Assembly: GCF_016806125.1 (NCBI RefSeq)
Contig: NZ_CP047170.1
Location: 467,035-531,034 of the forward strand
Direction: 5' to 3'
Length of the DNA: 64,000 nucleotides
Origin: Ponticoccus alexandrii
Lineage (GTDB): Bacteria > Pseudomonadota > Alphaproteobacteria > Rhodobacterales > Rhodobacteraceae
Position numbers and translations under genes: made by a program. Shown in pieces: positions 36,073 to 44,773 of the stretch (within the stretch, counting starts at the first letter, position 1; each line of letters starts with the position of its first letter). The notes below the pieces were generated by a model. It made no database searches and was not told the origin of the DNA. It saw nothing but the letters and a program-made list of their open reading frames with translations.

Positions 36073-37038
36073 ATGAACAGATCCGTCAAATTCTGGGGCG
36101 CATGCGCCTTTTCGCTTGTCATGGGAAGCGTCGTACAGGCCGAGACCTATGTGCGAATCGCCGCCAGCTCGACCGGCGGCAGCTGGTATCCGCTGGCGGC
36201 AAAAATGGCCGAAATCTTCTCGACCAACATCGAGGGACTCTCGGCCACGGCTGTTCCTGGCGGGGGTGTGAGCAACGTCAGCGATGTGCAGGACGGCGAG
36301 GTCGAAATCGGCTGGACCTTCGCGCATACGGCCTATTCCGGCTACAAGGGGGAGGGGCCTTTCCAGAACGCGAACGAGGATGTCCGATTCCTGGCCGCGC
36401 TTTTCCCGGCCGGCTTTCAGATTGCGGTTCCCGCATCTTCGGACATTCACACGCTCAAGGATCTGATCGGCAAGCGCGTCAGCCCGGGGAAGCCGCAGTG
36501 GTCCAGCTACGACTCTTTCCAGCAGATCATCGGTGAGACGGGCTTCACCGTCGAGGACATCAAAGCGGCGGGCGGCGTTATCAACCACGTCGACTACAGC
36601 GACTCCGTGGCGCTGATGAAGGATGGCAATCTCGACGCCTTTGCGACGATTACCAACGTTCCACAGGCTTCTTTTCTGGAACTGGACCAGACGATGGATA
36701 TTCGCTTCCTGCCGATAGACCCCGAGGTGCGGGACCGGTTCATCGCGAACAACCCGGGCTATGTACCCGTGACGATCCCCGCGTCCGCCTATCAGGACCT
36801 TGATGCGGATATCGAGACGGTCGGCGCGCGGACCATTCTCGTCGTCAATGCCAGCGTTCCCGATGATTTGGTCTACGAGATGACCAGGCTGCTCTGGGAA
36901 AGCCATGGCGATCTGCTGGCGACCAAGAGCACCTGGGCCGATGTCTCGCTTCCCGAAGCCTATTCCGGCGCAGCGATCCCAGTCCATCCCGGCGCGAAAC
37001 GCTACTACGACGAAATGGGCGTGAAGGCGGCGGAGTAA
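36073..37038 (+). CDS. TAXI-type TRAP transporter substrate-binding protein
   Basis: 321 residues. The signal peptide ends at VVQAET. Mature features of TAXI proteins are YVRIAASSTGGSWYPLAAKM, ATAVPGGGVSNVSDV and the GKRVSPGKPQWSS region. It binds an unknown ligand for the fused permease encoded next. RBS AGAGGAG precedes the ATG. The start of proC lies divergent 138 bases away. Confidence 0.9.
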   Translation: MNRSVKFWGACAFSLVMGSVVQAETYVRIAASSTGGSWYPLAAKMAEIFSTNIEGLSATAVPGGGVSNVSDVQDGEVEIGWTFAHTAYSGYKGEGPFQNANEDVRFLAALFPAGFQIAVPASSDIHTLKDLIGKRVSPGKPQWSSYDSFQQIIGETGFTVEDIKAAGGVINHVDYSDSVALMKDGNLDAFATITNVPQASFLELDQTMDIRFLPIDPEVRDRFIANNPGYVPVTIPASAYQDLDADIETVGARTILVVNASVPDDLVYEMTRLLWESHGDLLATKSTWADVSLPEAYSGAAIPVHPGAKRYYDEMGVKAAE

Positions 37039-37053
37039 CCGCCGGCACCACCC

Positions 37054-37080
37054 GCGCGACCGGACCTTTGCCGGTCGCGC
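37054..37080 (+). other. Intercistronic hairpin after the TAXI binding protein
   Basis: GCGCGACCGG (37054-37063) and CCGGTCGCGC (37071-37080) form a perfect 10-bp stem with a 7-base loop. It lies between the binding-protein and permease genes and lacks a U tract, fitting mRNA protection or partial termination. Confidence 0.55.
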
Positions 37081-37158
37081 GCATACCGCGAGACCCCCGG
37101 CGCGATTTTTTGACCAACTCCGGCGCGAGGCCGGGCCTCAGCTTATGGAGCCAAGACA

Positions 37159-39150
37159 ATGAGCGAAACCGCCGCGACCGGCGAACCCGGATCCTATCTT
37201 GAATGGCTGTCGGGCCGACCGAAGATCGCTCCAATGGTCGCGATCTGGACCGTTGCAACGTCCGCCCTGGCCATCGGCCTGGGGCTGTTTCATCTCTATG
37301 TGGCCTATTTCGGTACGCCGGAACCGCGCAGTTTCCGGTCGAGCCATCTCTTCGTGATCCTGGTTCTGGGCATCCTGCTGAACCCGCTCTGGCGCGACAA
37401 GCCGGGGCCGGGAAAGGGGCACGCGCCGTCGTCGGCCCGTGCGGTCGCGGGCAGGGCGGTGGATGCGACGCTGCTGACGCTCTGCGTTGCGATCCAGGCC
37501 TATCTGCTGGTGGATATCGACAGTTTCCTCTCACGGGTCGGCCGGCCCAATCCGACCGATATCCTTGTCGGCTTTGCGACTCTCGCGCTGGTTCTTGAGC
37601 TGACCCGGCGCACCGTCGGCTGGCCCATGGTCCTTGTCGCGGCATTCTTTGCGACCCACGCGCTTTTTGCGCCGTATTTCCCCGGTTTCCTGAACGGGCC
37701 GCCAGCGTCGCAGCGTAAGTTCATCGATATCCTCATAATGGGGCAGGAGGGGGTCTATGGCCAACCGCTGCATGTGGCCGCGACCTATATCATCCTCTTC
37801 GTGATCTTTGGCGCACTGCTGAACAAGGCTGGCGCCTCACGGGTGTTTGTCGATCTGGCAACAGCCCTGACCGGGCGCCTGCACGGCGGGCCGGCCAAGG
37901 CGGCCATCGTCGGCAGCGCTTTCCTGGGCATGGTGTCAGGCAGCGCCGTCGCCAATGTGGTCACGACCGGCGCCGTGTCGATCCCGATGATGAAACGCCT
38001 CGGGTTCAAGGCGAAATTCGCTGGCGCCGTCGAAGCCTGCGCGTCCTCCGGCGGGCAGATCACCCCGCCGGTCATGGGGGCCGCCGCCTTCATCATGGCG
38101 GAATTCCTACAGGTGAGCTACGTCACGATCCTGACCGCCGCCCTGATCCCCGCGATCCTCTACTTCGCGACCGTCTATTTCATGGTGGACATGGAGGCGC
38201 GCCGGCTTGAATTGCCGCTGATGGAAGCTGCGGACTGCCCGCGCGTCCGCGACGTGTTGAAAGAGGGCTGGGCGCCACTGATGTCGTTGGTCGCGCTGAT
38301 CGGGCTTCTGATGATCGGCTATACGCCGATGTTTGCCGCATTCTGGACGATCCTGGCGCTGAGCGTGATCGTGATGCTGCGCCAACGCAACCGGCTGAGC
38401 CCGCAGGACTGGTTCGCCGGGCTGGAAGAGGGGGTGCGCATTGCCGTTCCCGTGACGATCGCTTGCGCCTGTGCGGGCATCATCATCGGGTCGATCTTTC
38501 TCTCCGGTCTCGGGCTTAAGTTCACAAACTTGGTGGTCGTACTCGCCGACGGCAACCTCTTTATCATGCTCTGTCTCGCCGGGGTTGCCGGAATTGTCCT
38601 GGGCATGGGGATGACGACCACGGCCGTCTATATCACCCTGGCCGCGCTGCTCGTGCCTGCTCTGGTCGCAAGCGGGGTGGAGCCGATGGCGGCGCATTTC
38701 TTTGCGCTCTACTATGGTGTCGTGTCCTCCATCACGCCGCCTGTGGCGCTGGCTTCGTTCGCGGCGGCCGGACTGGCGGGAGCGGGTCCCATGGAGACAG
38801 CCGTGGAATCCGCCCGGGTCGGTGTCACGAAATACATCGCCCCGTTCCTCTTCGTCTACAATCCGGCCCTTCTGTTCCAGGGGCCGCTGTATCTCACGGC
38901 GCTTTCCTTCGCGGTCAATCTGGCGGGCCTCTGGGCGCTGTCTGCCTGTCTCAGCGGATACGCCGGAGGGCGGCTCGGGCCTGTGGCACGCGGCGGCATT
39001 GGCCTGAGCGGGGCGCTTCTTCTTGTTCCGCCGGGCGCGGTCATTCTGCCCGGCCTGAGCGGCTATGCCTTCATCCTGGCAGGGGCGGCAGGCGTTATCC
39101 TTCTGATGACACTCCGACCCGGCCGACTCCATAATGTGACTGAGGTCTGA
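37159..39150 (+). CDS. TRAP transporter fused permease (4TM plus 12TM)
   Basis: 663 residues with about sixteen to eighteen hydrophobic segments: a DctQ-like N-terminal part fused to a DctM-like part. Family stretches are KAAIVGSAFLGMVSGSAVAN, SSGGQITPPVMGAAAFIMAE and YYGVVSSITPPVALASFAAA. This is the usual partner of TAXI binding proteins. It ends 2 bases before the next small gene. Confidence 0.92.
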   Translation: MSETAATGEPGSYLEWLSGRPKIAPMVAIWTVATSALAIGLGLFHLYVAYFGTPEPRSFRSSHLFVILVLGILLNPLWRDKPGPGKGHAPSSARAVAGRAVDATLLTLCVAIQAYLLVDIDSFLSRVGRPNPTDILVGFATLALVLELTRRTVGWPMVLVAAFFATHALFAPYFPGFLNGPPASQRKFIDILIMGQEGVYGQPLHVAATYIILFVIFGALLNKAGASRVFVDLATALTGRLHGGPAKAAIVGSAFLGMVSGSAVANVVTTGAVSIPMMKRLGFKAKFAGAVEACASSGGQITPPVMGAAAFIMAEFLQVSYVTILTAALIPAILYFATVYFMVDMEARRLELPLMEAADCPRVRDVLKEGWAPLMSLVALIGLLMIGYTPMFAAFWTILALSVIVMLRQRNRLSPQDWFAGLEEGVRIAVPVTIACACAGIIIGSIFLSGLGLKFTNLVVVLADGNLFIMLCLAGVAGIVLGMGMTTTAVYITLAALLVPALVASGVEPMAAHFFALYYGVVSSITPPVALASFAAAGLAGAGPMETAVESARVGVTKYIAPFLFVYNPALLFQGPLYLTALSFAVNLAGLWALSACLSGYAGGRLGPVARGGIGLSGALLLVPPGAVILPGLSGYAFILAGAAGVILLMTLRPGRLHNVTEV

Positions 39151-39152
39151 CC

Positions 39153-39359
39153 ATGCTGAAACGAACCTTTGATCTGATCCTCCTTCTGGGCGTGGCGGTC
39201 GTGCTTATCGCGGTTGGTCGCTTAAACCTGCATGTGTTCGAATTCCAGTTGTTCGGGGGGGTGATGCTGCTCTGCGGCACAGCCGTGGTGCTCTATTTCT
39301 GGCGAACCGGAGAGAGCCGGGCTGACCATCATGACACCCGTGAAGGACAGGATGAATGA
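39153..39359 (+). CDS. Small two-helix membrane protein
   Basis: 68 residues with two hydrophobic helices (LILLLGVAVVLIAV and LFGGVMLLCGTAVVLYF) and a charged tail (RTGESRADHHDTREGQDE). It is tightly packed between the fused permease and the beta-lactamase gene, whose start it overlaps by 4 bases. Small proteins of this kind follow some TAXI-TRAP permeases; I recognise no specific family. Confidence 0.7.
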   Translation: MLKRTFDLILLLGVAVVLIAVGRLNLHVFEFQLFGGVMLLCGTAVVLYFWRTGESRADHHDTREGQDE

Positions 39360-40201
39360 GGTCCGGCGTCGCTGGCCGGGCTGTCCCGGCGCTCAGCCGC
39401 CTTATAGCAGGAGGCATTATGATTGGCCTGAGTGTTCTTGGCGCATCTGCGGATGAGCCTGTCCCGCATCCCGACTGGGCCGGTGCGTTCGATGCGGCGG
39501 GCGTGACAGGCGTGTTCGTCGTCAAGGACGCGGGCACCGGGGAATTGCATACATCGGATCCCGGGCGCGCGGCGACGAGGTTCTCGCCCGCCTCGACCTT
39601 CAAGATCGCTAATAGCTTGATTGCCGCTGACGCGGGGGTCCTCGGCTCGACCGGCCAGGTCTTTCTCTACGACGGCGAGCGGCGGGATTTTGAGAGCTGG
39701 AACAAGGATTTCACGCTCAAGGAGGCGCTCGCCGCGTCGGTCGTTCCGATCTATCAGGAGATCGCGCGCTCGGTCGGTCCTGAGCGGATGCAGGCCGGGC
39801 TCGACCGGTTGGGCTACGGCAACCGGACCATTGGTACCCCGGATGCGTTCTGGCTGGACGGCTCGCTGAGAATTTCCGCTGTCGAGCAGATCGCCTTTCT
39901 GATCGGACTGCATGACCGGACTTTGCCATTCGCGCCCAAGGCGCAGGAGATGGTCCTTGAGATCCTGCCGGAAACGGCGCTGAGCTGCGGCACGATCCGC
40001 GCCAAGACCGGCTGGGGCTATCAGAGCGAAACGCCGCAGATCGGCTGGTGGATCGGCTGGGCGGAGGTGGAGGGCAAAGTCACCTACTTTGCCCTTAATA
40101 TCGACGTGATGTCGCGTGACGATCTGAAAGCCCGGTCCGCCGTGACCCTTGATCTGTTGCGTGAACATGCCGCCATCCCGGCGGATTGTACACTGTCCTG
40201 A
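39356..40201 (+). CDS. Class D (OXA-type) beta-lactamase
   Basis: 281 residues with an N-terminal signal segment (about 14-31). All class D motifs are present: S80-T-F-K83, S128-V-V130, Y154-G-N156 and K217-T-G219, plus the FWLDGSLRIS segment. It should be a periplasmic serine hydrolase of beta-lactams. The ATGA overlap with the small membrane protein puts it in the TAXI-TRAP operon, an unusual place for a resistance gene. A role on a transported lactam or amide is possible but not proven. Confidence 0.9.
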   Translation: MRSGVAGRAVPALSRLIAGGIMIGLSVLGASADEPVPHPDWAGAFDAAGVTGVFVVKDAGTGELHTSDPGRAATRFSPASTFKIANSLIAADAGVLGSTGQVFLYDGERRDFESWNKDFTLKEALAASVVPIYQEIARSVGPERMQAGLDRLGYGNRTIGTPDAFWLDGSLRISAVEQIAFLIGLHDRTLPFAPKAQEMVLEILPETALSCGTIRAKTGWGYQSETPQIGWWIGWAEVEGKVTYFALNIDVMSRDDLKARSAVTLDLLREHAAIPADCTLS

Positions 40202-40219
40202 ACCACTGGCCTCGCTGCG

Positions 40220-41029
40220 TCAGACCCAGTGCTGTTGCACGAAGATTTTCGAGAGACGTCGCGCCGTATCCTGAACGACAGGAACAATTTCCTCCTGCAT
40301 CTTGGCATCCGGCCATCGCGCGGCCGGGGCCGCGACGTTGATCGCCGCCAAGGGCAGGCCGTCCGGGCCGAGGATGGCTGCCGCGATCGAGATATCGCCC
40401 AGAACGGTTTCCTCGCGCGCAATGGCAACGCCAAGTTCGTGGACCTCGGCAATGGCAGCATCGATCTCTGGCCGGGTCACCCTGGTCCTGGGGGTCAGCG
40501 CGGTAAATCCGCTTCGGTCGAGCAAGGCGTTCCGCTCATCTTCCGGCAGATGCGCGAGGATCGCGCGTCCGGGGGCTGTCGCAAAGGCCGGAAAGCGCTG
40601 ACCGATCGTGACATAGGAGCTGAGCACATCCCGGCTGTGCACCCGCGATATATACATGATGTCCGTATCGACCAGTTCCGTCAGGTTGACCGTTTCGCGC
40701 ACCTTCTTGTTGGCTTCCAGCAGGAAGGGGAAGGTGCTTTCGATGGCCGGATTGCCTCTGAGGTAGGCATTGCCCAGGTCGAGCGTCCTGGGGGCCAGCC
40801 GGTATTGCTTGGTGCGGTTGTCGTGGATCAGCAGTCCCATCGACCGCAAGGTGTAAAGAATCCGCTGTACCGCGCTTTTGTTCATGCCCGCAGCGGTGGC
40901 GACCTGTGCCATCGTCATCGGGCGCGGGTTGTTGCAGAAGGCCTGAAGCACGGCGAACCCTTTTTCCAGAGTGCCCAGAAACAGGCGCTGGTCGATATCT
41001 TCTCGGGATTCTGTGTAAAGCAGTGACAC
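40220..41029 (-). CDS. IclR family transcriptional regulator
   Basis: 269 residues. The N-terminal winged helix (about 18-80, MTMAQVATAAGMNKSAVQRI) is followed by an IclR effector domain (YVTIGQRFPAFATAPGRAIL, VAIAREETVLGDISIAAAI). It is convergent with the TAXI-TRAP operon and upstream of the second TRAP system, and may control either. A palindrome stands 34 bases before its start. Confidence 0.92.
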   Translation of the reverse strand: MSLLYTESREDIDQRLFLGTLEKGFAVLQAFCNNPRPMTMAQVATAAGMNKSAVQRILYTLRSMGLLIHDNRTKQYRLAPRTLDLGNAYLRGNPAIESTFPFLLEANKKVRETVNLTELVDTDIMYISRVHSRDVLSSYVTIGQRFPAFATAPGRAILAHLPEDERNALLDRSGFTALTPRTRVTRPEIDAAIAEVHELGVAIAREETVLGDISIAAAILGPDGLPLAAINVAAPAARWPDAKMQEEIVPVVQDTARRLSKIFVQQHWV

Positions 41030-41062
41030 GGGGAACAGCTCTTTCAGCTACAGGGTATCATC

Positions 41063-41085
41063 GTAATGCAATTTATATGCATTAC
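41063..41085 (-). promoter_or_regulatory. Palindrome upstream of the IclR gene
   Basis: GTAATGCA (41063-41070) and TGCATTAC (41078-41085) form a perfect inverted repeat with a 7-base AT-rich spacer, 34 bases upstream of the IclR start. It is a likely autoregulatory operator. Confidence 0.5.
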
Positions 41086-41142
41086 ATGACAATTCGCAAT
41101 GGCGGAAAAAGATTTTCCGGCTGAGAAGCTTTGCCCGAGGGA

Positions 41143-42447
41143 TCAGCCGATGGCCGAAGGCAGCCAGACAACGACACCGGGGAAAAGGGTAACAATCACC
41201 GCCGCAGCGAGCAAGAGAAGGAAAAAGGGAAAGGCGGCATGCGCCACACGCCCTGTGGGTTGCCCCGTCAGCCCTTGAAGAACGAAGAGATTGAGCCCCA
41301 CGGGCGGGGTGATGAGCCCCAGTTCGATCATCAGGATCAGGAAGATACCGAACCAGAGGGGATCAAACCCGGCCTGCACCACGAGGGGCAGCGTGATGGG
41401 CAGGGTCATCACGGCGATGGATATTCCGTCGAGGAACAGTCCAAGCACGATGAAGAGCATCCCGAGGCAGAGGATGAGAACCATGGGGGGCAGCCCCAGG
41501 CTCTGAATGAAGAGGGCGATGTCGCGCGGGAGGTGCAGAAAGCCGAGCGTGGAGGAGAGGGAGGCCGCCGCGATCACGATCATGCAGATCATGGCGGATG
41601 TCTTGATGGCAGCGATTGCGGCCTCGAAGGTCACGGCAAGGGAGAACTGCCCCGTCACCAGCATGAGCAGGACAGCGCCCGCCGATCCGATTGCAGCCGC
41701 TTCGGTCGGTGTCATGATCCCGAGATAGATCCCGCCGAGGACCAGCGCGATGAGGGAGCAAACAGGCAGAAGATCCAGCAGAGCGGCCAGAACGGAATAG
41801 GCGCCATCCGAAGCCTGTTCCGGTGCCAGCGCGGGGTCGCGCGTCGCGCGGAGGGCGAGGTAGCCGGAATAGAGGGCGGCGACAAGAAGACCCGGAAGCA
41901 CGCCGGCCAGGAACAGCTTGGCAATCGAGACCTCCGCCAGAATACCGTAGACGATCATCATGATCGACGGCGGGATCAGCAGGCCAAGGCTGCCCGCGCC
42001 CGCGAGGGACCCTAGTGACAGGGTCTGGCTATAGCCCCGCTCCTTCAACGCATCGAGCGTCACGCGCCCTACTGCGGCGGTGGTCGCCGTGCTAGACCCG
42101 CTGACGGCCGCGAAGATCGCGGATCCGAAGACATTGACGTGCAGCAGCCGGCCGGGAATGCGTCGGCTGAGCGGCGTCAGCCCGCGGAACAGTCTTTGGG
42201 TGATGTCCGTCCGCGACAGCAGTTCTCCCATGAGAAGGAAAAGTGGCACGGCCGACAGTTCCCAGGAATTCGCGGTGCGCCAGATGATGGATTTGAGGAA
42301 AAACCCCACCCGATCGACCGGAAAGCCCAGCAGGGCAAACTGCGCAACGAGGGCAAGTGCGAGCAATGTCACGAAGATCCAGACGCCTGAGGCCAGAAAG
42401 GCGGTAAGCAGGCCCGCAAGAACGAGGCCGGAGGTCAGCAGGTCCAT
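41143..42447 (-). CDS. dctM: TRAP transporter large permease DctM (second system)
   Basis: 434 residues with about twelve membrane segments. Typical sequences are GSAIFAAVSGSSTATTAAVG, SLGLLIPPSIMMIVYGI, GIMTPTEAAAIGSAGA and ELGLITPPVGLNLFVLQG. The ATG at 42447 lies 4 bases beyond the dctQ stop; an upstream in-frame start would overlap dctQ. Confidence 0.92.
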   Translation of the reverse strand: MDLLTSGLVLAGLLTAFLASGVWIFVTLLALALVAQFALLGFPVDRVGFFLKSIIWRTANSWELSAVPLFLLMGELLSRTDITQRLFRGLTPLSRRIPGRLLHVNVFGSAIFAAVSGSSTATTAAVGRVTLDALKERGYSQTLSLGSLAGAGSLGLLIPPSIMMIVYGILAEVSIAKLFLAGVLPGLLVAALYSGYLALRATRDPALAPEQASDGAYSVLAALLDLLPVCSLIALVLGGIYLGIMTPTEAAAIGSAGAVLLMLVTGQFSLAVTFEAAIAAIKTSAMICMIVIAAASLSSTLGFLHLPRDIALFIQSLGLPPMVLILCLGMLFIVLGLFLDGISIAVMTLPITLPLVVQAGFDPLWFGIFLILMIELGLITPPVGLNLFVLQGLTGQPTGRVAHAAFPFFLLLLAAAVIVTLFPGVVVWLPSAIG

Positions 42448-42451
42448 GAGG

Positions 42452-42967
42452 TTACTCCAGGTAGGCCGCAGGCCGGTCCGGTCGCGCTGGCCGGGGGGAA
42501 AGTGCGCCGACCAGGATGGTAAGAAGTTGCAATCCAAGCAGGAACAGCCCCAGCAGGACTACCGCCTCGGGCAGCCAGAGGGGCGTTTGGGCCACCGTGT
42601 CGCTTGTGGATCCGCGTTCGAGGTGGCGCAGAACGCTTCGACAGAAATAGGCCGCGGCGAAGCCCGTGACCGACAGGGCGACGAGGGCTGAAACCGCATC
42701 GAGAAGGCGCGCCGCCAGGGATCCCGCCGGCAGCTTGTCGAGAAGCCAGGTGATCCGGATCATCTTTCCGTCCCGGAGGGCGGCGGCGGCGGCCATGAAG
42801 GTCGAGGCCGCCACCCCGTATCCGACGTACTCGTCGACTATGAATGTCGAGGTCGCGAAGACGTTGCGCAGTAGGATCTCGGTGAGGATCAGGCCCACCA
42901 TGGCAAAGACGGTTCCGACCGCAGCGCATGCACCTGCCGTGGCCAGTAAGGAGGAAATCCGTTTCAT
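42452..42967 (-). CDS. dctQ: TRAP transporter small permease DctQ (second system)
   Basis: 171 residues with four hydrophobic helices and the DctQ hallmark TEILLRNVF after the first helix. It sits 17 bases after dctP and 4 before dctM. Confidence 0.85.
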   Translation of the reverse strand: MKRISSLLATAGACAAVGTVFAMVGLILTEILLRNVFATSTFIVDEYVGYGVAASTFMAAAAALRDGKMIRITWLLDKLPAGSLAARLLDAVSALVALSVTGFAAAYFCRSVLRHLERGSTSDTVAQTPLWLPEAVVLLGLFLLGLQLLTILVGALSPRPARPDRPAAYLE

Positions 42968-42984
42968 ACGAGTCAGTTGAGTGC

Positions 42985-43971
42985 TCAGGAGCCGCCGCGG
43001 AAAGCGGAAACGATTGCCTTGCCGTCATCGCCCGTATCCGCCAGCCAGTTTGTCAGCACCGTCTCGGATGCGAGTGAGAGATCCTTTACCAGCTCCGGAT
43101 CCGGTGCGACGACCGCGATGCCATGTTCGGCCATGATGTCTAGGTTGCGGGCCACGCGTTCTTCCACCCGTTTCCAGTTCCGCTCCTGCACGAGGGCGGC
43201 GGCCTCTTCAATCGCGGCTTGCTGTTCGGGCGAAAGCGCGTCGAAACTGTCGGCATTCATATGCGTCATGTTGATCGCGATGCTGTAGGGCAGGGCGTTG
43301 AAATGGCTCAGGTAGTCCCAGAAATTGCTCGTCACGCCGCTTTCGTCCGAGGTCAGGACGGCATCAATGCCGCCGGTGCCCAGAAGGGGAACCACGTCGG
43401 ACCAGCTGGTCTGGATCGGGGCCGCTCCGATCACTTGAAACACCTCGTTGCTGGCCGCATCGTAGGTGCGGATCTTCAGGTCCTTGAGGTCTTCCTTTGA
43501 CGACAGGGCCTTGCCCGCCCAGATCCCGACAGGCGTATAGGGTGAGGCATAGAGGAGTTTCTGGCCGTTCTGCTCGAAGATCTCTTCATAATAGGGTTTC
43601 GCGATTTCATAGAGCCGCTTCGCGCCGTCGACATCCGGCGCAAGGAAGGGCATCGAGGAAAGGGCGAACATGCGGTCGATGCCGACGAATGCCCCGGTAT
43701 AGGTGCCCGCGATCGGGAGCACGCCATCGCCGACCAGATCGAAATGATCTTTGGACTTGAACCCGAGAGATCCGCCGAAATGCGGCGTTATCACGATGGT
43801 ATCGCCGGATTTTTCTGCGACCGTGTCGATGAAGTCCTGGTCCATGGAGGCGACAAGCGAGGTGGGGCTGTATTCGTTTGCCAGATCGAAGCGGACTTCA
43901 TCCGCGCCCGCAGGCAGGCCGGAAAAAAGCGCGCAAGTCAGCCCTGTCGTGGCAATTGTCCTGATGTTCAT
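42985..43971 (-). CDS. dctP: TRAP transporter substrate-binding protein DctP (second system)
   Basis: 328 residues. Signal peptide MNIRTIATTGLTCALFSG; the mature part shows FDLANEYSPTSLVASMDQDF, VITPHFGGSLGFKSKD and the ligand-arginine segment DLKDLKIRTYDAASNEV. It overlaps the SGNH hydrolase gene by 4 bases, so hydrolase and transporter are coexpressed. Confidence 0.9.
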   Translation of the reverse strand: MNIRTIATTGLTCALFSGLPAGADEVRFDLANEYSPTSLVASMDQDFIDTVAEKSGDTIVITPHFGGSLGFKSKDHFDLVGDGVLPIAGTYTGAFVGIDRMFALSSMPFLAPDVDGAKRLYEIAKPYYEEIFEQNGQKLLYASPYTPVGIWAGKALSSKEDLKDLKIRTYDAASNEVFQVIGAAPIQTSWSDVVPLLGTGGIDAVLTSDESGVTSNFWDYLSHFNALPYSIAINMTHMNADSFDALSPEQQAAIEEAAALVQERNWKRVEERVARNLDIMAEHGIAVVAPDPELVKDLSLASETVLTNWLADTGDDGKAIVSAFRGGS

Positions 43972-44609
43972 GTCCCTGCTCCTGTTGGGTGTTGTTCGTT
44001 TGGTGCGATCATGGCAGCCGCTGCTTTACTCCAGGCGTCAGACCGGGAGATGAGGGATGCCAGCATCCGGTAACCGGCCCGCCCGGGGTGCGCCCCATCC
44101 CGTTCGGCCAGTTCAGTCTGCCAAAGCGGGTCGTCCCGGAGAGACCCGAAGGTTTCGATGAATGGGATGTCGAGGCGGCGGCACAGGGCGGCCAGCGCCT
44201 CCGACAATTTCTCGATGCGCTGGTTGATTCCGGGGTCGGATATGGGGCTTGGACCGATCATGAGGGTCGGCCATCGGCCTTTGGCATCGGACAGGATCGC
44301 CTCGGCTGCGGCCAGGCTGTCTGCCAGTTCGACACGCCGCCGCCCGTCCAGATCGACGCAGTCGTTCACGCCAAAGCTGAATATGACGTGCCCGATGGAG
44401 GTCTCTGGCAGTCGCGCCGTTGCCTCTTGCAGCCAGCGGGAGGCAACCTGGACAGAGGTATTGCCACGGATGCCCATATTATACAGCGTGATACCGGCGT
44501 GCCGTGCGGGCATCTGGCGGAAGACATAGGCCGGCCAGCCGACGAAGTCCGGGTCCCCCGTTCCGTTTACAATGCTGTCGCCGAAGACGCAGACGCGGAT
44601 GTTCCACAT
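43968..44609 (-). CDS. SGNH/GDSL-family hydrolase
   Basis: 213 residues from the ATG at 44609. The four SGNH blocks are clear: FGDSIVNGTG with the serine, NMGIRGNTS with the glycine, FSFGVND with the asparagine, and DGAHPGRAGYRML with the histidine. No signal peptide, so it acts in the cytoplasm on an ester or amide. The start is uncertain: an ATG at 44660 gives 17 more residues; neither has a good ribosome-binding site. It may cleave a compound brought in by the cotranscribed TRAP system. Confidence 0.82.
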   Translation of the reverse strand: MWNIRVCVFGDSIVNGTGDPDFVGWPAYVFRQMPARHAGITLYNMGIRGNTSVQVASRWLQEATARLPETSIGHVIFSFGVNDCVDLDGRRRVELADSLAAAEAILSDAKGRWPTLMIGPSPISDPGINQRIEKLSEALAALCRRLDIPFIETFGSLRDDPLWQTELAERDGAHPGRAGYRMLASLISRSDAWSKAAAAMIAPNEQHPTGAGT

Positions 44610-44773
44610 GGCCGCAGCGCGCTGAACGTTGAAAGATGTGTGTGACAGGGTGTCTTGCATATAAATAATAGTTATTGATATGTGATTTTCAGTCAACCGT
44701 TTTTTTAGTGTTGACCGCGGCGGCTTATCCTTTGTGCGCCCCTCCCGATCATGCCGCGACTTTGGGGGCGGGC

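Noticed and set aside
39356..40201. Reading the beta-lactamase as an acquired resistance cassette
   Set aside because: No integron, attC-like or IS sequence flanks it, and it is translationally coupled to the transporter operon.
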